DNA of 53,246 nucleotides from DATIHQ01 sp035480535 (GTDB lineage Bacteria > Chlamydiota > Chlamydiia > Chlamydiales > SM23-39). The position numbers and the translations under genes are program-made. Below the pieces are notes generated by a model, which did not search any database, was not told where the DNA came from, and saw only the letters and a list, made by a program, of their open reading frames with translations. Positions 1 to 7,284 of this stretch are shown one piece after another; position 1 is the first letter of the stretch; each line of letters opens with the position of its first letter. The stretch lies in NCBI GenBank assembly GCA_035480535.1, contig DATIHQ010000006.1, positions 1 through 53,246 of the forward strand, in the 5' to 3' direction.

Positions 1-1566
1 TGCAAGTTTTCCAAGCAGGCCAGTCTTATAAGCGATAACACCTGCGACTGCAACAGCTGCGGCAATGGGCAGCGGATTGTTTGCCACGGTGTTTATAAGA
101 GGAGTTGCATAAGAAGCCACAGTTTCAATCGCTCCTATGCAAGTAGGGCCGAGGGCTTCTTTAGCGCCATTTATTGCAGGCCCTTGAGCTGCTTCAAGCG
201 TAGGACCGACACTGGCATCCCAAGCAGTTTTCAGGCTAGGACCTAGCGTTTTGCTCCCAAAGTCATTGATCGATTTTATCCCTTCAGTTACACCTTCAGT
301 GACTAATGTCCACATAGAAGTCTGAGATCCTGCTTCAGCCGCGGGTTCACTAGTCCAGCTATCCTTAACTGCATTCTTAATCCCTTCAAAGAGACCTGTT
401 TGAGCCACAGGCTCACTGTTCGTCATCCCAAACACACCGGTCACTGCATTCCAGGCTTCCCGGGCGCTTCCATTTTGAACTGCTTCATAAACTGGAATCG
501 CAGTAACAGCAGCTCCTGCCGCTCGAATTGCATGGCCCGTTTTTTGGTATCCTTTTTCATAAGCTTTATTAGAAAGCGGTCTAGCGATAACGGTTGCAGC
601 AAGAGCGGTATGTATAACGGGTGAATCGACCAAATAGTTCACTGTATCAGATAGAAGATCGCCCTTAGCCTCAATTCCTGATAGCGGTCCCAACGAATTA
701 TCCGCCGCATAGTTGGCCATACGAGAGGCTTCATCGCCTAGCCCAGAAATAGCTTTCGATAGATAGGTAGGTCCCCCTAATACGAATTCAGTCCCCTTGG
801 AAGCCACATAACCAGTTGCTTGGGAAGCTAAACCGCCGACTTTAAGAGCTCCTCCAATGAGTCCTTTCCCTTTTTCTAATCCGAAAGTGACTACTTTTAA
901 TCCGGCTTTGACTCCAAGAGCGGCGACTTTACCAACGCCCCAAGTCAGATCGTAAATAATATTGGCTAAAGCTGGGATGGAGGAAGAGGCGTCGCATTCA
1001 AAAGCATTTGAAACCACAGAAGTTAATACGGATCCAGCAGCTACACGGCTAAAAGTGACATTTTCTTTAACGGTACTTTTAACGGTACCTTTCGCGGTGC
1101 CTATAATTGATTTTTGTGATGGCGGCTGCGGCTTAGGCGGTTTGTTATCAATTAAAGCAGTCGCGGTTGCGGCGGCTTTTTGAGCTTGAAGAATGGTATC
1201 CGCAGCTTTTTTTGCTGCATCAGAAGCTTTTTTTGCTTCGGCTGAAAAATATTTTTCTCTTGCCCTGCCAACCGCTAGTGCAAGAAAAGTAAGAGCTTTT
1301 TGACGCGCAACAAATGGAATTTTCATACGCCCAAAAACTCTAGGAAGTGCTTTATCGTAATCCTTTAGGGCTTTATTTTGATTTTCACTAAATTCTCGGA
1401 ATGCCGCTTTAATCCTTTCTTCGGGGGGGCGCAGGGAAATAAAACGCGATATGATTCTTCGTGTATAAGTGTCAGGCGGTGAAAGATAGGTTTGAATATA
1501 GTCTTTCTCTGCATCTAGAGACGCCAGATAATCATCTAAAGCTTTTTGAACAGCGCGAATAGCCAT
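1..1566 (-). CDS. Large Ala/Gly-rich hypothetical protein, C-terminus outside window
   Basis: This frame is open from the ATG at 1566 to the window edge, giving 522 codons without a stop. An AGGA ribosome binding site lies just before the ATG and a perfect TATAAT stands about 35 bases upstream. The first 130 residues are charged and probably helical (MAIRAVQKALDDYLASLDAE...), ending in an Ala/Lys-rich helix (residues ~105-145). A Pro/Lys linker near residue 145 (NKPPKPQPPSQK) follows. The remainder is rich in Ala, Gly, Val, Ser and Thr, with weakly hydrophobic helices and no clear membrane segment or signal peptide. I recognise no family. Charged N-terminal helices plus a long glycine/alanine-rich body are compatible with a secreted or pore-forming effector, but that is inference. 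The only gene visible beside it is rpsT, on the same strand and separated by a terminator, so it is probably monocistronic. Confidence 0.75.
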   Translation of the reverse strand, partial: MAIRAVQKALDDYLASLDAEKDYIQTYLSPPDTYTRRIISRFISLRPPEERIKAAFREFSENQNKALKDYDKALPRVFGRMKIPFVARQKALTFLALAVGRAREKYFSAEAKKASDAAKKAADTILQAQKAAATATALIDNKPPKPQPPSQKSIIGTAKGTVKSTVKENVTFSRVAAGSVLTSVVSNAFECDASSSIPALANIIYDLTWGVGKVAALGVKAGLKVVTFGLEKGKGLIGGALKVGGLASQATGYVASKGTEFVLGGPTYLSKAISGLGDEASRMANYAADNSLGPLSGIEAKGDLLSDTVNYLVDSPVIHTALAATVIARPLSNKAYEKGYQKTGHAIRAAGAAVTAIPVYEAVQNGSAREAWNAVTGVFGMTNSEPVAQTGLFEGIKNAVKDSWTSEPAAEAGSQTSMWTLVTEGVTEGIKSINDFGSKTLGPSLKTAWDASVGPTLEAAQGPAINGAKEALGPTCIGAIETVASYATPLINTVANNPLPIAAAVAVAGVIAYKTGLLGKLA

Positions 1567-1598
1567 TATTATTCCTAAGATTAAATAAATTTAGGTTT

Positions 1599-1604
1599 AT
1601 TATA
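1599..1604 (-). promoter_or_regulatory. -10 box for the gene at 1-1566
   Basis: The minus strand carries a perfect TATAAT. A 17-base spacer would place the -35 at TAGATT (1627-1622), a weak match. The surrounding 100 bases are strongly AT-rich. The leader would be about 25-30 bases long and includes the AGGA ribosome binding site. Confidence 0.5.
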
Positions 1605-1666
1605 ATGGAATTAGTAATAATAATCTATTCAAGATGAAATTTGAAATTATAATTAAAATTTGATTT

Positions 1667-1688
1667 GAAAAGCCCCCGGATGGGGGCT
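1667..1688 (-). terminator. Rho-independent terminator of rpsT
   Basis: The stem is AGCCCCC / GGGGGCT with a GGAT loop. On the minus strand it is followed by TTTTC. It starts four bases after the rpsT stop codon and separates rpsT from the gene at 1-1566. Confidence 0.85.
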
Positions 1689-1691
1689 TTA

Positions 1692-2015
1692 TTAGGCTTT
1701 TGCCGCGCGGGCTGTAAGGCGGGATTTCGTGCGGGCTGCTTTTTGAGGCTTAAAGACCCCCCTTTTCACCCCTTTATCCACAAGGCTATAGATCGCATTC
1801 AATTTTGTTTTGATTGCTTCTGGAGCCTCTTTTTGTGAAATAGAATTTTGAAGGTCGCGGACCGAGGTGAGAACGGTCGCCCGATAAGAGCGGTTGCGGA
1901 GACGTCGTTTTTCACTTTGTAAATCTCTTTTTTGAGCCGAGGGACGCTTTACAGGTCCTTCTTCTTTCTTCTTGGCGGCGGGTTTTTTCTCTGCTGCCTT
2001 TTCTTCTTCAGCCAT
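1692..2015 (-). CDS. rpsT: 30S ribosomal protein S20
   Basis: Small-subunit protein that binds 16S rRNA early in assembly. The 107-residue protein begins with an unusually Lys/Ala/Glu-rich tail (MAEEEKAAEKKPAAKKKEEG). The family core follows: Ser-Ala-x-Lys-Arg and RRLRNRSYRATVLTSVRDL, then a Lys/Arg-rich C-terminal helix ending in RLTARAAKA. The family is usually 85-95 residues, so the extra length is the N-terminal tail. I chose the ATG at 2015 because AGAGGAA stands directly in front of it; an ATG six codons upstream would bury that site. It is transcribed from one arm of a bidirectional promoter and closed by a strong terminator. As I remember it, the order rpsT - unknown gene - rpoD is also found in Chlamydia (CT617-CT615). 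Confidence 0.95.
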   Translation of the reverse strand: MAEEEKAAEKKPAAKKKEEGPVKRPSAQKRDLQSEKRRLRNRSYRATVLTSVRDLQNSISQKEAPEAIKTKLNAIYSLVDKGVKRGVFKPQKAARTKSRLTARAAKA

Positions 2016-2033
2016 GATTCCTCTTGAGTTCAA

Positions 2034-2083
2034 TTGCGAAATTTAAATGGCACCACTATAATCTCTCTGGATAAATTCGTAAA
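2034..2083. promoter_or_regulatory. Bidirectional promoter between rpsT and the gene at 2090
   Basis: Plus strand: TTGCGA (2034-2039), 17-base spacer, TATAAT (2057-2062). Minus strand: TTTACG (2083-2078), 17-base spacer, TATAGT (2060-2055). The two -10 boxes overlap by four base pairs, so only one polymerase could occupy the site at a time. Both leaders keep a ribosome binding site (AAAGG for 2090, AGAGGAA for rpsT). Confidence 0.6.
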
Positions 2084-2089
2084 GGCTTC

Positions 2090-2515
2090 ATGCAATATCG
2101 GAGAATCTTTTTGTTCGTCGGGGCTCTGGGGATATCCCTTTATTTCACTGTCCGTTTTGTCTTGGCTCTCCTCAATTATCTCCCCCTTCAGGAAACAATT
2201 GAGGCGAAAGTGACTCGCTGGGAAATCGAAGAAACGGATCAAAACTATGCGCTAAAAGCCAACTATTCTTTTGAAATTCAAGAAAATATTTGGGAGAAAT
2301 CACACCGATTTGGGGACGTTTATGTGAGTCAGGCGGCTGCTTTGGCCGACTTAAAGGCGATGGCCAAGGGACCTTGGAAGGCGTGGTTTAACCCATCAAA
2401 TCCCTCCCAGGCTTCTTTAGAAAGGGTCTTTCCAACAAATCTTTTAATTCGGATGTTAATTTGTTATGGCATATCTATATATTTCTTTTTATTGAGTAGG
2501 AAGTTGATTTATTAG
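2090..2515 (+). CDS. DUF3592-like membrane protein
   Basis: The 141-residue protein has a membrane segment at each end (about 6-30 and 115-137) and a soluble middle domain. The middle holds the pattern typical of DUF3592 proteins: a beta-rich stretch (ALKANYSFEIQENIW), then WFNPSNPSQASLER, matching the family's Y/F-N-P-x-x-P-x-x-A-x-L signature. The function of this family is unknown. AAAGG precedes the ATG, and the gene lies downstream of one arm of the bidirectional promoter. It runs in the same direction as the next small membrane protein gene, which appears to have its own promoter. The family call rests on one motif and the membrane layout. Confidence 0.75.
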   Translation: MQYRRIFLFVGALGISLYFTVRFVLALLNYLPLQETIEAKVTRWEIEETDQNYALKANYSFEIQENIWEKSHRFGDVYVSQAAALADLKAMAKGPWKAWFNPSNPSQASLERVFPTNLLIRMLICYGISIYFFLLSRKLIY

Positions 2516-2532
2516 CGCGATGCTTATATAAT
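2504..2532 (+). promoter_or_regulatory. Sigma-66-type promoter, predicted leaderless start for 2540
   Basis: TTGATT (2504-2509), an exact 17-base spacer and TATAAT (2527-2532). The ATG at 2540 lies seven bases after the -10 box, where transcription itself would start. No Shine-Dalgarno sequence exists upstream of the ATG. Confidence 0.55.
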
Positions 2533-2539
2533 TATTTAA

Positions 2540-2905
2540 ATGGAATTCAGTAATTCAAAAGACTTTTTTGAGATTGCAGACGAAGATCTCGTCCAATTGA
2601 ATACATTTCATGGGCGTCTTCTTTGTCTAAAAGATTTTTTAAAGCGGTTAGCGATCCTTCCTTTCGCCCTGCTTTACAAGGCTTATAAGACTTTTTTTAG
2701 AGCGCTTGGGGTTTTATTGACTGCAGGTCTGATTCTGATCACATTGGGGACTTCCTGCCGTCTTCGAGAGCTTTTTGTAGAGAGAGTTTCCTCTTTTGCT
2801 AAGGATTTAGCCGATTGGCTTCTTCTTCCTTTTGCTATTTTGACCTGTTTTTTCAGGTTAATCCTGGCCTTTGCCATCCACCCGCAGATGTATTTTAACC
2901 ACTGA
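2540..2905 (+). CDS. Small membrane protein, unknown function
   Basis: The 121-residue product starts with an acidic soluble stretch (residues 1-30). It continues with a basic amphipathic region and two or three hydrophobic segments (about 40-72 and 88-115) separated by a charged loop (RLRELFVERVSSFAKDL). I recognise no family. The ATG follows a strong promoter so closely that the mRNA is probably leaderless, and there is no ribosome binding site. Its 3' end overlaps the end of the convergent CoiA-like gene by 11 bases, and no terminator is visible between them. The hydrophobic layout could suit a chlamydial inclusion or inner membrane protein, but nothing decides this. Confidence 0.65.
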   Translation: MEFSNSKDFFEIADEDLVQLNTFHGRLLCLKDFLKRLAILPFALLYKAYKTFFRALGVLLTAGLILITLGTSCRLRELFVERVSSFAKDLADWLLLPFAILTCFFRLILAFAIHPQMYFNH

Positions 2906-3743
2906 TTTTTTCTAAAAGCCTTAAATAGGGCCAAAAAAATCGTTTTTTCAGCCAAAGAGCGAGGCGATTGGGCTCGATTTCTTTTTGACCAGCATAGGTT
3001 TCTTGCATGCGCCAGTTTTCCATGAGGAGTTTAAGGGGCAAACTCTTGAATGACTTAAGGGCCCAATAGATCCGATCTCCGAAGAGATATTTCGATTGAT
3101 TCGAAGAGCGGAGAATGATTTGTTTGGGAAAAGTTTCTTTAAAGGCTTGCGGAGGCGATTTTCTCACCTTTTGCAAATCGACGAGGAGTTTTCTCCCTTT
3201 TTTGGCTCTTTTTCCATGGCCAAAAGCTTCGAATTGATCGTAAAAAGTGGAGGGAGAATTCCTTCCAAAATGAAAATAATAGCTCCAGTGGGTGCGAAGG
3301 AGCTCTTCGGCAGGGCGAAGAACCTTTCGGTTGTAAATTCGATCATCGAGGAGCCAAACGATGTCATAGCCGGCACTCTTGTAATCGCGAATCCGAGAGG
3401 CAGCTTCGGCTGGATTGAGGAGGGAGCATTGAATTTCAAAAACAATTTTCTCAGTTTCCCAGCAAACATCGGCGACTCGATTGATAGTGATCAGCGGCCG
3501 CTCTAGCTGGATTGCACCCTCGGGAAAGATTTTTTGCAAATCGATCTGCGCGCACATGTGATCTTCGCTTTTGCTATAGAGGCGGCATTTAGGGGAAGCT
3601 TGGAGGTGGTAAAAATGGTGTAAATGATTTTTGCCCCGCCGCACTTTGACGTTGGCAAAACATTCAAGACACCAATAAACCTTTTTTGGCTCAGCGGCCG
3701 AGGCGTGGATTATGTCATCTTCGTCGCAGGCATAGAGAGCCAT
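2895..3743 (-). CDS. CoiA-like competence or nuclease protein
   Basis: The 282-residue protein matches the CoiA layout. The N-terminal domain carries a zinc-binding pattern (WCLECFANVKVRRGKNHLHHFYH) with Cys-x-x-Cys and a His cluster. A PD-(D/E)xK-like nuclease core follows: RVADVCWETEKIVFEIQCS, giving the D-x(n)-E-x-Q series, with YKSAGYDIVWLLDD after it. CoiA proteins act during uptake of transforming DNA in other bacteria. Here the gene stands alone, without com genes in view, between rpsT and rpoD, the position I remember for CT616 in Chlamydia. A perfect TATAAT on the minus strand (3794-3789) is a likely -10 box. Natural competence in this organism remains inference. Confidence 0.75.
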   Translation of the reverse strand: MALYACDEDDIIHASAAEPKKVYWCLECFANVKVRRGKNHLHHFYHLQASPKCRLYSKSEDHMCAQIDLQKIFPEGAIQLERPLITINRVADVCWETEKIVFEIQCSLLNPAEAASRIRDYKSAGYDIVWLLDDRIYNRKVLRPAEELLRTHWSYYFHFGRNSPSTFYDQFEAFGHGKRAKKGRKLLVDLQKVRKSPPQAFKETFPKQIILRSSNQSKYLFGDRIYWALKSFKSLPLKLLMENWRMQETYAGQKEIEPNRLALWLKKRFFWPYLRLLEKISG

Positions 3744-3788
3744 TCAGGAACCTGTAGGTTCAAGTATTCATTGCAATTAATCGGCTAG

Positions 3789-3794
3789 ATTATA
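3789..3794 (-). promoter_or_regulatory. -10 box of the CoiA-like gene
   Basis: A perfect TATAAT on the minus strand, 46 bases before the start codon. At 17 bases spacing the -35 would fall inside the G/C block at 3810-3820 and match poorly. Confidence 0.4.
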
Positions 3795-3799
3795 TGATG

Positions 3800-3829
3800 T
3801 TGACAGAAAGGGGGGCCCCCGATCACAAT
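3800..3829 (+). promoter_or_regulatory. Candidate rpoD promoter with a G/C-block spacer
   Basis: TTGACA (3800-3805) is a perfect -35. CACAAT (3824-3829) is a four-of-six -10 at 18 bases. The spacer contains six Gs followed by five Cs (3810-3820), which makes a 10-bp palindrome. The leader to the rpoD ATG would be about 75 bases. Confidence 0.4.
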
Positions 3830-3909
3830 AATTTCGTTTTTCATCAAGAAAAATCAAAGTTTGCAAGTACGTATACCAAACCCCTGATTTTATTTCCTAA
3901 TTGGAGATC

Positions 3910-5568
3910 ATGACGAGTACGACCTCTTTTAGCAACCCACAGCATCAACAGAAAATCGAAGAACTCGTAGCTATTGCGAAAGAGCAAGGCTATTTGACCT
4001 ATGAGGAGATCAACGAGATTCTCCCGATGACCTTCGATTCCCCTGAGCAGATCGACCAGGTGTTGATCTTCTTAAGCGGGATGGACATCCAGGTTCTCAA
4101 CCAAGCTGAGGTGGAGCGGCAAAAAGAGAGAAAGAAAGAGGCCAAAGAGCTAGAGGGGCTGCCCAAACGGGCTGAAGGAACTTCGGATGATCCCGTCAGG
4201 ATGTATCTGAAGGAGATGGGTTCGGTCCCCCTTCTGACTCGTGAAGAAGAAGTAGAGATTTCCAAGCGGATTGAAAAGGCGCAGATTCAAATTGAAAAAA
4301 TCATTATGCGCTTCCGCTATTCCATCCGAGAAGCCATTTCGATTGCCGGCTATTTGATCTCTGGGAAAGAGCGTTTTGATAAAATCATTTCAGAAAAAGA
4401 AGTTCCCGATAAGCCCCACTTCATCAATCTCCTCCCCAAGCTGTGCGAATTGATGAAGAGCGAAGATCAGCTCTTGGAAGAATTGCTTGTTCGATCCAGA
4501 GATACAGATTTAAAGAAAGAAGAGCGCGCTGAATTGATGGAGAATATTGAAAAATCTCGCATCCGCGCGCAGGCTTATTTGCGCCGTTTTTGCTGCCGCC
4601 ATAATATCATCGAAGACTTTGGCGAAGTTATTTTGGGCGCTTATGATCGATTCCTTCAATTGGAAAAAGAAGTTCAAGAACTCACTCCGCGGGCAGAGAA
4701 GAATAAATTTGCCGCTGGAAAACTGGCTGCTTCGAAACGAAAATTATATAAACGGGAATTAGCCGCCGGCCGCAGCCTGGAAGAATTTAAAAAAGATGTC
4801 CGGATGCTGCAGCGCTGGATGGATAAAAGCCAAGAAGCCAAGCGGGAAATGGTGGAGTCAAATCTTCGCCTCGTCATTTCGATCGCAAAAAAATATACAA
4901 ACCGCGGCCTTTCTTTCCTCGACCTGATTCAGGAAGGAAATATGGGCCTGATGAAGGCGGTCGAAAAGTTCGAGTATCGGCGCGGTTATAAGTTTTCTAC
5001 TTACGCAACATGGTGGATCCGGCAGGCTGTCACTCGCGCTATTGCCGACCAGGCGCGAACTATCCGTATTCCTGTCCACATGATCGAAACGATCAATAAA
5101 GTGCTTCGTGGCGCGAAAAAACTCATGATGGAAACAGGGCGCGAACCCACTCCAGAAGAGTTAGCGAATGAATTAGGACTCACTCCTGAGAGGGTCCGTG
5201 AAATTTATAAAATCGCGCAGCACCCGATCTCGCTCCAGGCAGAAGTGGGCGATGGGGGGGAAAGCCAATTTGGCGATTTCCTAGAAGATACGGCCATTGA
5301 GTCTCCCGCTGAGGCGACAGGTTATGCGATCCTCAAAGACAAAATGAATGAGGTCCTCGCCACGCTAACTGACCGCGAGAGAACCGTTCTTATCGAGCGT
5401 TTTGGCCTCCTCGACGGAAAGCCAAAGACCCTGGAAGAAGTGGGCGTTCGCTTTAAAGTCACCCGAGAGCGTGTCCGGCAAATCGAAGCCAAAGCCCTCC
5501 GTAAAATGCGCCACCCCACCCGCGCAAAACAATTGCAAGCCTTCCTCGATCTCCTAGAAGGTGAGTGA
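3910..5568 (+). CDS. rpoD: Primary sigma factor sigma-66 (RpoD)
   Basis: Directs RNA polymerase to housekeeping promoters. The 552-residue protein has a region 1.1-like start. Region 1.2 begins near residue 92 (SDDPVRMYLKEMG). A charged non-conserved insert (about 140-310) is typical of chlamydial sigma-66. Region 2 begins near 316 (ESNLRLVISIAKKYTNRGLS), and its 2.3-2.4 part contains FSTYATWWIRQAVTRA. Regions 3 and 4 follow, with the region 4.2 helix-turn-helix near residue 508 (LEEVGVRFKVTRERVRQIE). The ATG at 3910 is preceded by GGAG; the upstream TTG at 3901 would bury that site. The consensus-like promoters found elsewhere in the window agree with this factor. A large perfect palindrome begins seven bases after the stop codon. 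Confidence 0.98.
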   Translation: MTSTTSFSNPQHQQKIEELVAIAKEQGYLTYEEINEILPMTFDSPEQIDQVLIFLSGMDIQVLNQAEVERQKERKKEAKELEGLPKRAEGTSDDPVRMYLKEMGSVPLLTREEEVEISKRIEKAQIQIEKIIMRFRYSIREAISIAGYLISGKERFDKIISEKEVPDKPHFINLLPKLCELMKSEDQLLEELLVRSRDTDLKKEERAELMENIEKSRIRAQAYLRRFCCRHNIIEDFGEVILGAYDRFLQLEKEVQELTPRAEKNKFAAGKLAASKRKLYKRELAAGRSLEEFKKDVRMLQRWMDKSQEAKREMVESNLRLVISIAKKYTNRGLSFLDLIQEGNMGLMKAVEKFEYRRGYKFSTYATWWIRQAVTRAIADQARTIRIPVHMIETINKVLRGAKKLMMETGREPTPEELANELGLTPERVREIYKIAQHPISLQAEVGDGGESQFGDFLEDTAIESPAEATGYAILKDKMNEVLATLTDRERTVLIERFGLLDGKPKTLEEVGVRFKVTRERVRQIEAKALRKMRHPTRAKQLQAFLDLLEGE

Positions 5569-5574
5569 TTTACG

Positions 5575-5601
5575 TCAAATGTAAAGCGGCTTTACATTTG
5601 A
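5575..5601. repeat. 27-bp perfect palindrome, copy 1 of the TGTAAAGC family
   Basis: Arms TCAAATGTAAAGC and GCTTTACATTTGA around a single G, without any mismatch. It lies directly after rpoD. The same core occurs at 15479-15495 and 47811-47834. It may act as a terminator stem for rpoD, though the following bases (GGTAGGCC) are not a T tract. The core also appears inside genes, so a dispersed repeat is the better explanation. Confidence 0.8.
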
Positions 5602-5675
5602 GGTAGGCCTTCTTTCTTTACATTCCTTTTCTTCTTTGCTAGAAGGAGATTTAGACTACTCTCAAGGAGAAAATC

Positions 5676-5915
5676 ATGCATTTGATGAAACATGTTAATG
5701 TAAAGCAGGCCATTGGCGGAATTTTAGTCATTCTGGGCGTTGTGGCGATTGTAATGGGAACTCGATCTAATGAAAGCGGTCGGCTCGACAAAATTAAAAA
5801 GCACGTCATGAACGATCATAGCCATGCAAGAAAAAAAACAACCTATCTTGTATCTGGGATCGCATTGATCGTTGTCGGCGCAGGAATGGTTTTCTATTGC
5901 CGCAAAAAGAGATAG
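5676..5915 (+). CDS. Small two-helix membrane protein, DUF3185-like
   Basis: The 79-residue protein has two membrane segments (about 11-29 and 56-74) around a short charged loop with a His cluster (HVMNDHSHARKK), and a basic C-terminal tail (CRKKR). The start VKQAIGGILVILGVVAIVMG is the pattern of DUF3185 proteins, small inner-membrane proteins of unknown function. AAGGAG stands well placed before the ATG at 5676. TTTACA (5613-5618), 17 bases, TAGAAG could be its promoter. It runs toward the tRNA-Ala gene on the other strand. Confidence 0.75.
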   Translation: MHLMKHVNVKQAIGGILVILGVVAIVMGTRSNESGRLDKIKKHVMNDHSHARKKTTYLVSGIALIVVGAGMVFYCRKKR

Positions 5916-5919
5916 GGGT

Positions 5920-5992
5920 TGGAGCGTATCGGGATCGAACCGATGACCTCAACAATGCCATTGTTGCACTCTACCAACTGAGCTAACGCCCC
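5920..5992 (-). tRNA. tRNA-Ala (anticodon GGC)
   Basis: The 73-base cloverleaf lies on the minus strand. The acceptor stem is GGGGCGT / ACGCTCC with one G-U pair, and A is the discriminator base. The D arm is TAGCTCAGTTGGTAGAG. The anticodon stem is CAACA / TGTTG with loop ATGGCAT, so the anticodon is GGC and it reads GCC/GCU. The T arm contains GGTTCGATCC. The 3' CCA is not encoded. Confidence 0.97.
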
Positions 5993-6010
5993 ACATTCGG
6001 GTCAAGATTC

Positions 6011-6029
6011 TAGGGCGCCGCCCTATTTT
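6011..6029 (+). terminator. Possible terminator upstream of aspC
   Basis: TAGGGC-GCC-GCCCTA followed by TTTT on the plus strand. It could stop transcription coming from the gene at 5676 or rpoD before aspC. The three-base loop makes the hairpin only moderately convincing. Confidence 0.35.
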
Positions 6030-6087
6030 GGGGCAAGTGCGTGAAAATTCTTGAACCGGTAGAATGGATTAGAAAGGGGCGGGATTT

Positions 6088-7284
6088 ATGTTCTTTCATG
6101 AAGTTCTAGAGGGGCCGCCTGACCCAGTTTTTGGCCTGGTGAATGCTTTTCAAGCCGATGTCCGGCCTAAAAAAGTCGATTTGATGGTTGGAATCTATAG
6201 AGATGAACAGCTCAGATCTGAGCTGTTTCCTTCCGTTAGGAAATCGAAAGAACAAATCACAGCAATCGATAGCCATGCCGATTATCTGCCAATCGATGGC
6301 TATCCAGTCTTGGTCGATGTGCTTGGGGCTTTGATCTTGGGAAAGAGCTCTTGGGAAGAGGCTCGAGGGCGGATTTACGGGGCACACATGGTAGGGGGGA
6401 CGGGGGCCTTGCGCATAGGGGCCGAATTTTTAGCGCAGGAAGTGAGCCAGGCGATTGTAATCCCTAAGCCCACGTGGCCCAATCACCGGATGATTTTTGA
6501 GAGGGCGGGTTGTAAAGTTGAGGAATATCCGTATTATGACCGAGAGAAGCGGCGATTTGATTTTTCTGCCATGTGCCAAGGGTTGAATGCATTGCCAGAG
6601 AAGACGGCGGTGGTTTTACATGGATGCTGCCATAATCCTACGGGATGCGATCCCAGTTTGGAGGAATGGAAAGAAATCTCCCAATTGATGCGGAAAAAAA
6701 AGCTGATTCCTTTCTTTGATTTTGCTTATCAGGGTCTCGGAGATGGAATTGAACAAGATGCTGAAGCAATTCGCCTTTTTGTAAAAGAGGGGCATGAACT
6801 TCTCATTGCCTATTCGTGTTCAAAGAATTTTAGCTTGTATTCTGCTCGTGTGGGAGCCTTATTTGTCATCGATGAAAATGTGTCGGTCAAATTACGCGTG
6901 GGAAGTCAGATCAAACGGATCATTCGCGCTACTTATTCGAATCCTCCTTCTCATGGGGCTTATATCGTGGGGAATATTCTCCAGCATCCAAATTTAAAAG
7001 TAGAATGGGAGCGGGATTTAAATGGGGTGCGCAACCGGATCACTCAGATGCAGAAAAATTTAGCCCAAAAACTGATTGCAAAAGCAAAGAAAACCAATTT
7101 CGAATATCTTCGGGGACATAAAGGGATCTTTTCTTTTATCGATTTGGACAAAAGACAAGTGCAGAAGTTGATCGATGAATATGCAATTTATTTGTTGGGG
7201 AATGGGCGGATCAATGTCTCTGGCCTAACGGCAAAAAATATCGATTATGTAGTGGATAGCATCATTTCAGTGTGTGAATCGTGA
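6088..7284 (+). CDS. aspC: Aspartate/aromatic aminotransferase, class I
   Basis: PLP-dependent enzyme exchanging amino groups between aspartate or aromatic amino acids and 2-oxoglutarate. The 398-residue length is normal for AspC/TyrB. Visible landmarks are the N-terminal AFQADVRPKKVDLMVGIYRDE segment, HNPTG (cofactor and substrate binding), DFAYQG with the PLP-nitrogen aspartate, and the Schiff-base lysine K246 in YSCSKNFSLYSARVG. AGGGG precedes the ATG. The stop codon overlaps the GTG start of mreC by four bases, so the two are translationally coupled. As I recall, the same pair (CT637-CT638) exists in Chlamydia, where it is annotated tyrB or aspC. Substrate preference cannot be told from sequence alone. 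Confidence 0.93.
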   Translation: MFFHEVLEGPPDPVFGLVNAFQADVRPKKVDLMVGIYRDEQLRSELFPSVRKSKEQITAIDSHADYLPIDGYPVLVDVLGALILGKSSWEEARGRIYGAHMVGGTGALRIGAEFLAQEVSQAIVIPKPTWPNHRMIFERAGCKVEEYPYYDREKRRFDFSAMCQGLNALPEKTAVVLHGCCHNPTGCDPSLEEWKEISQLMRKKKLIPFFDFAYQGLGDGIEQDAEAIRLFVKEGHELLIAYSCSKNFSLYSARVGALFVIDENVSVKLRVGSQIKRIIRATYSNPPSHGAYIVGNILQHPNLKVEWERDLNGVRNRITQMQKNLAQKLIAKAKKTNFEYLRGHKGIFSFIDLDKRQVQKLIDEYAIYLLGNGRINVSGLTAKNIDYVVDSIISVCES

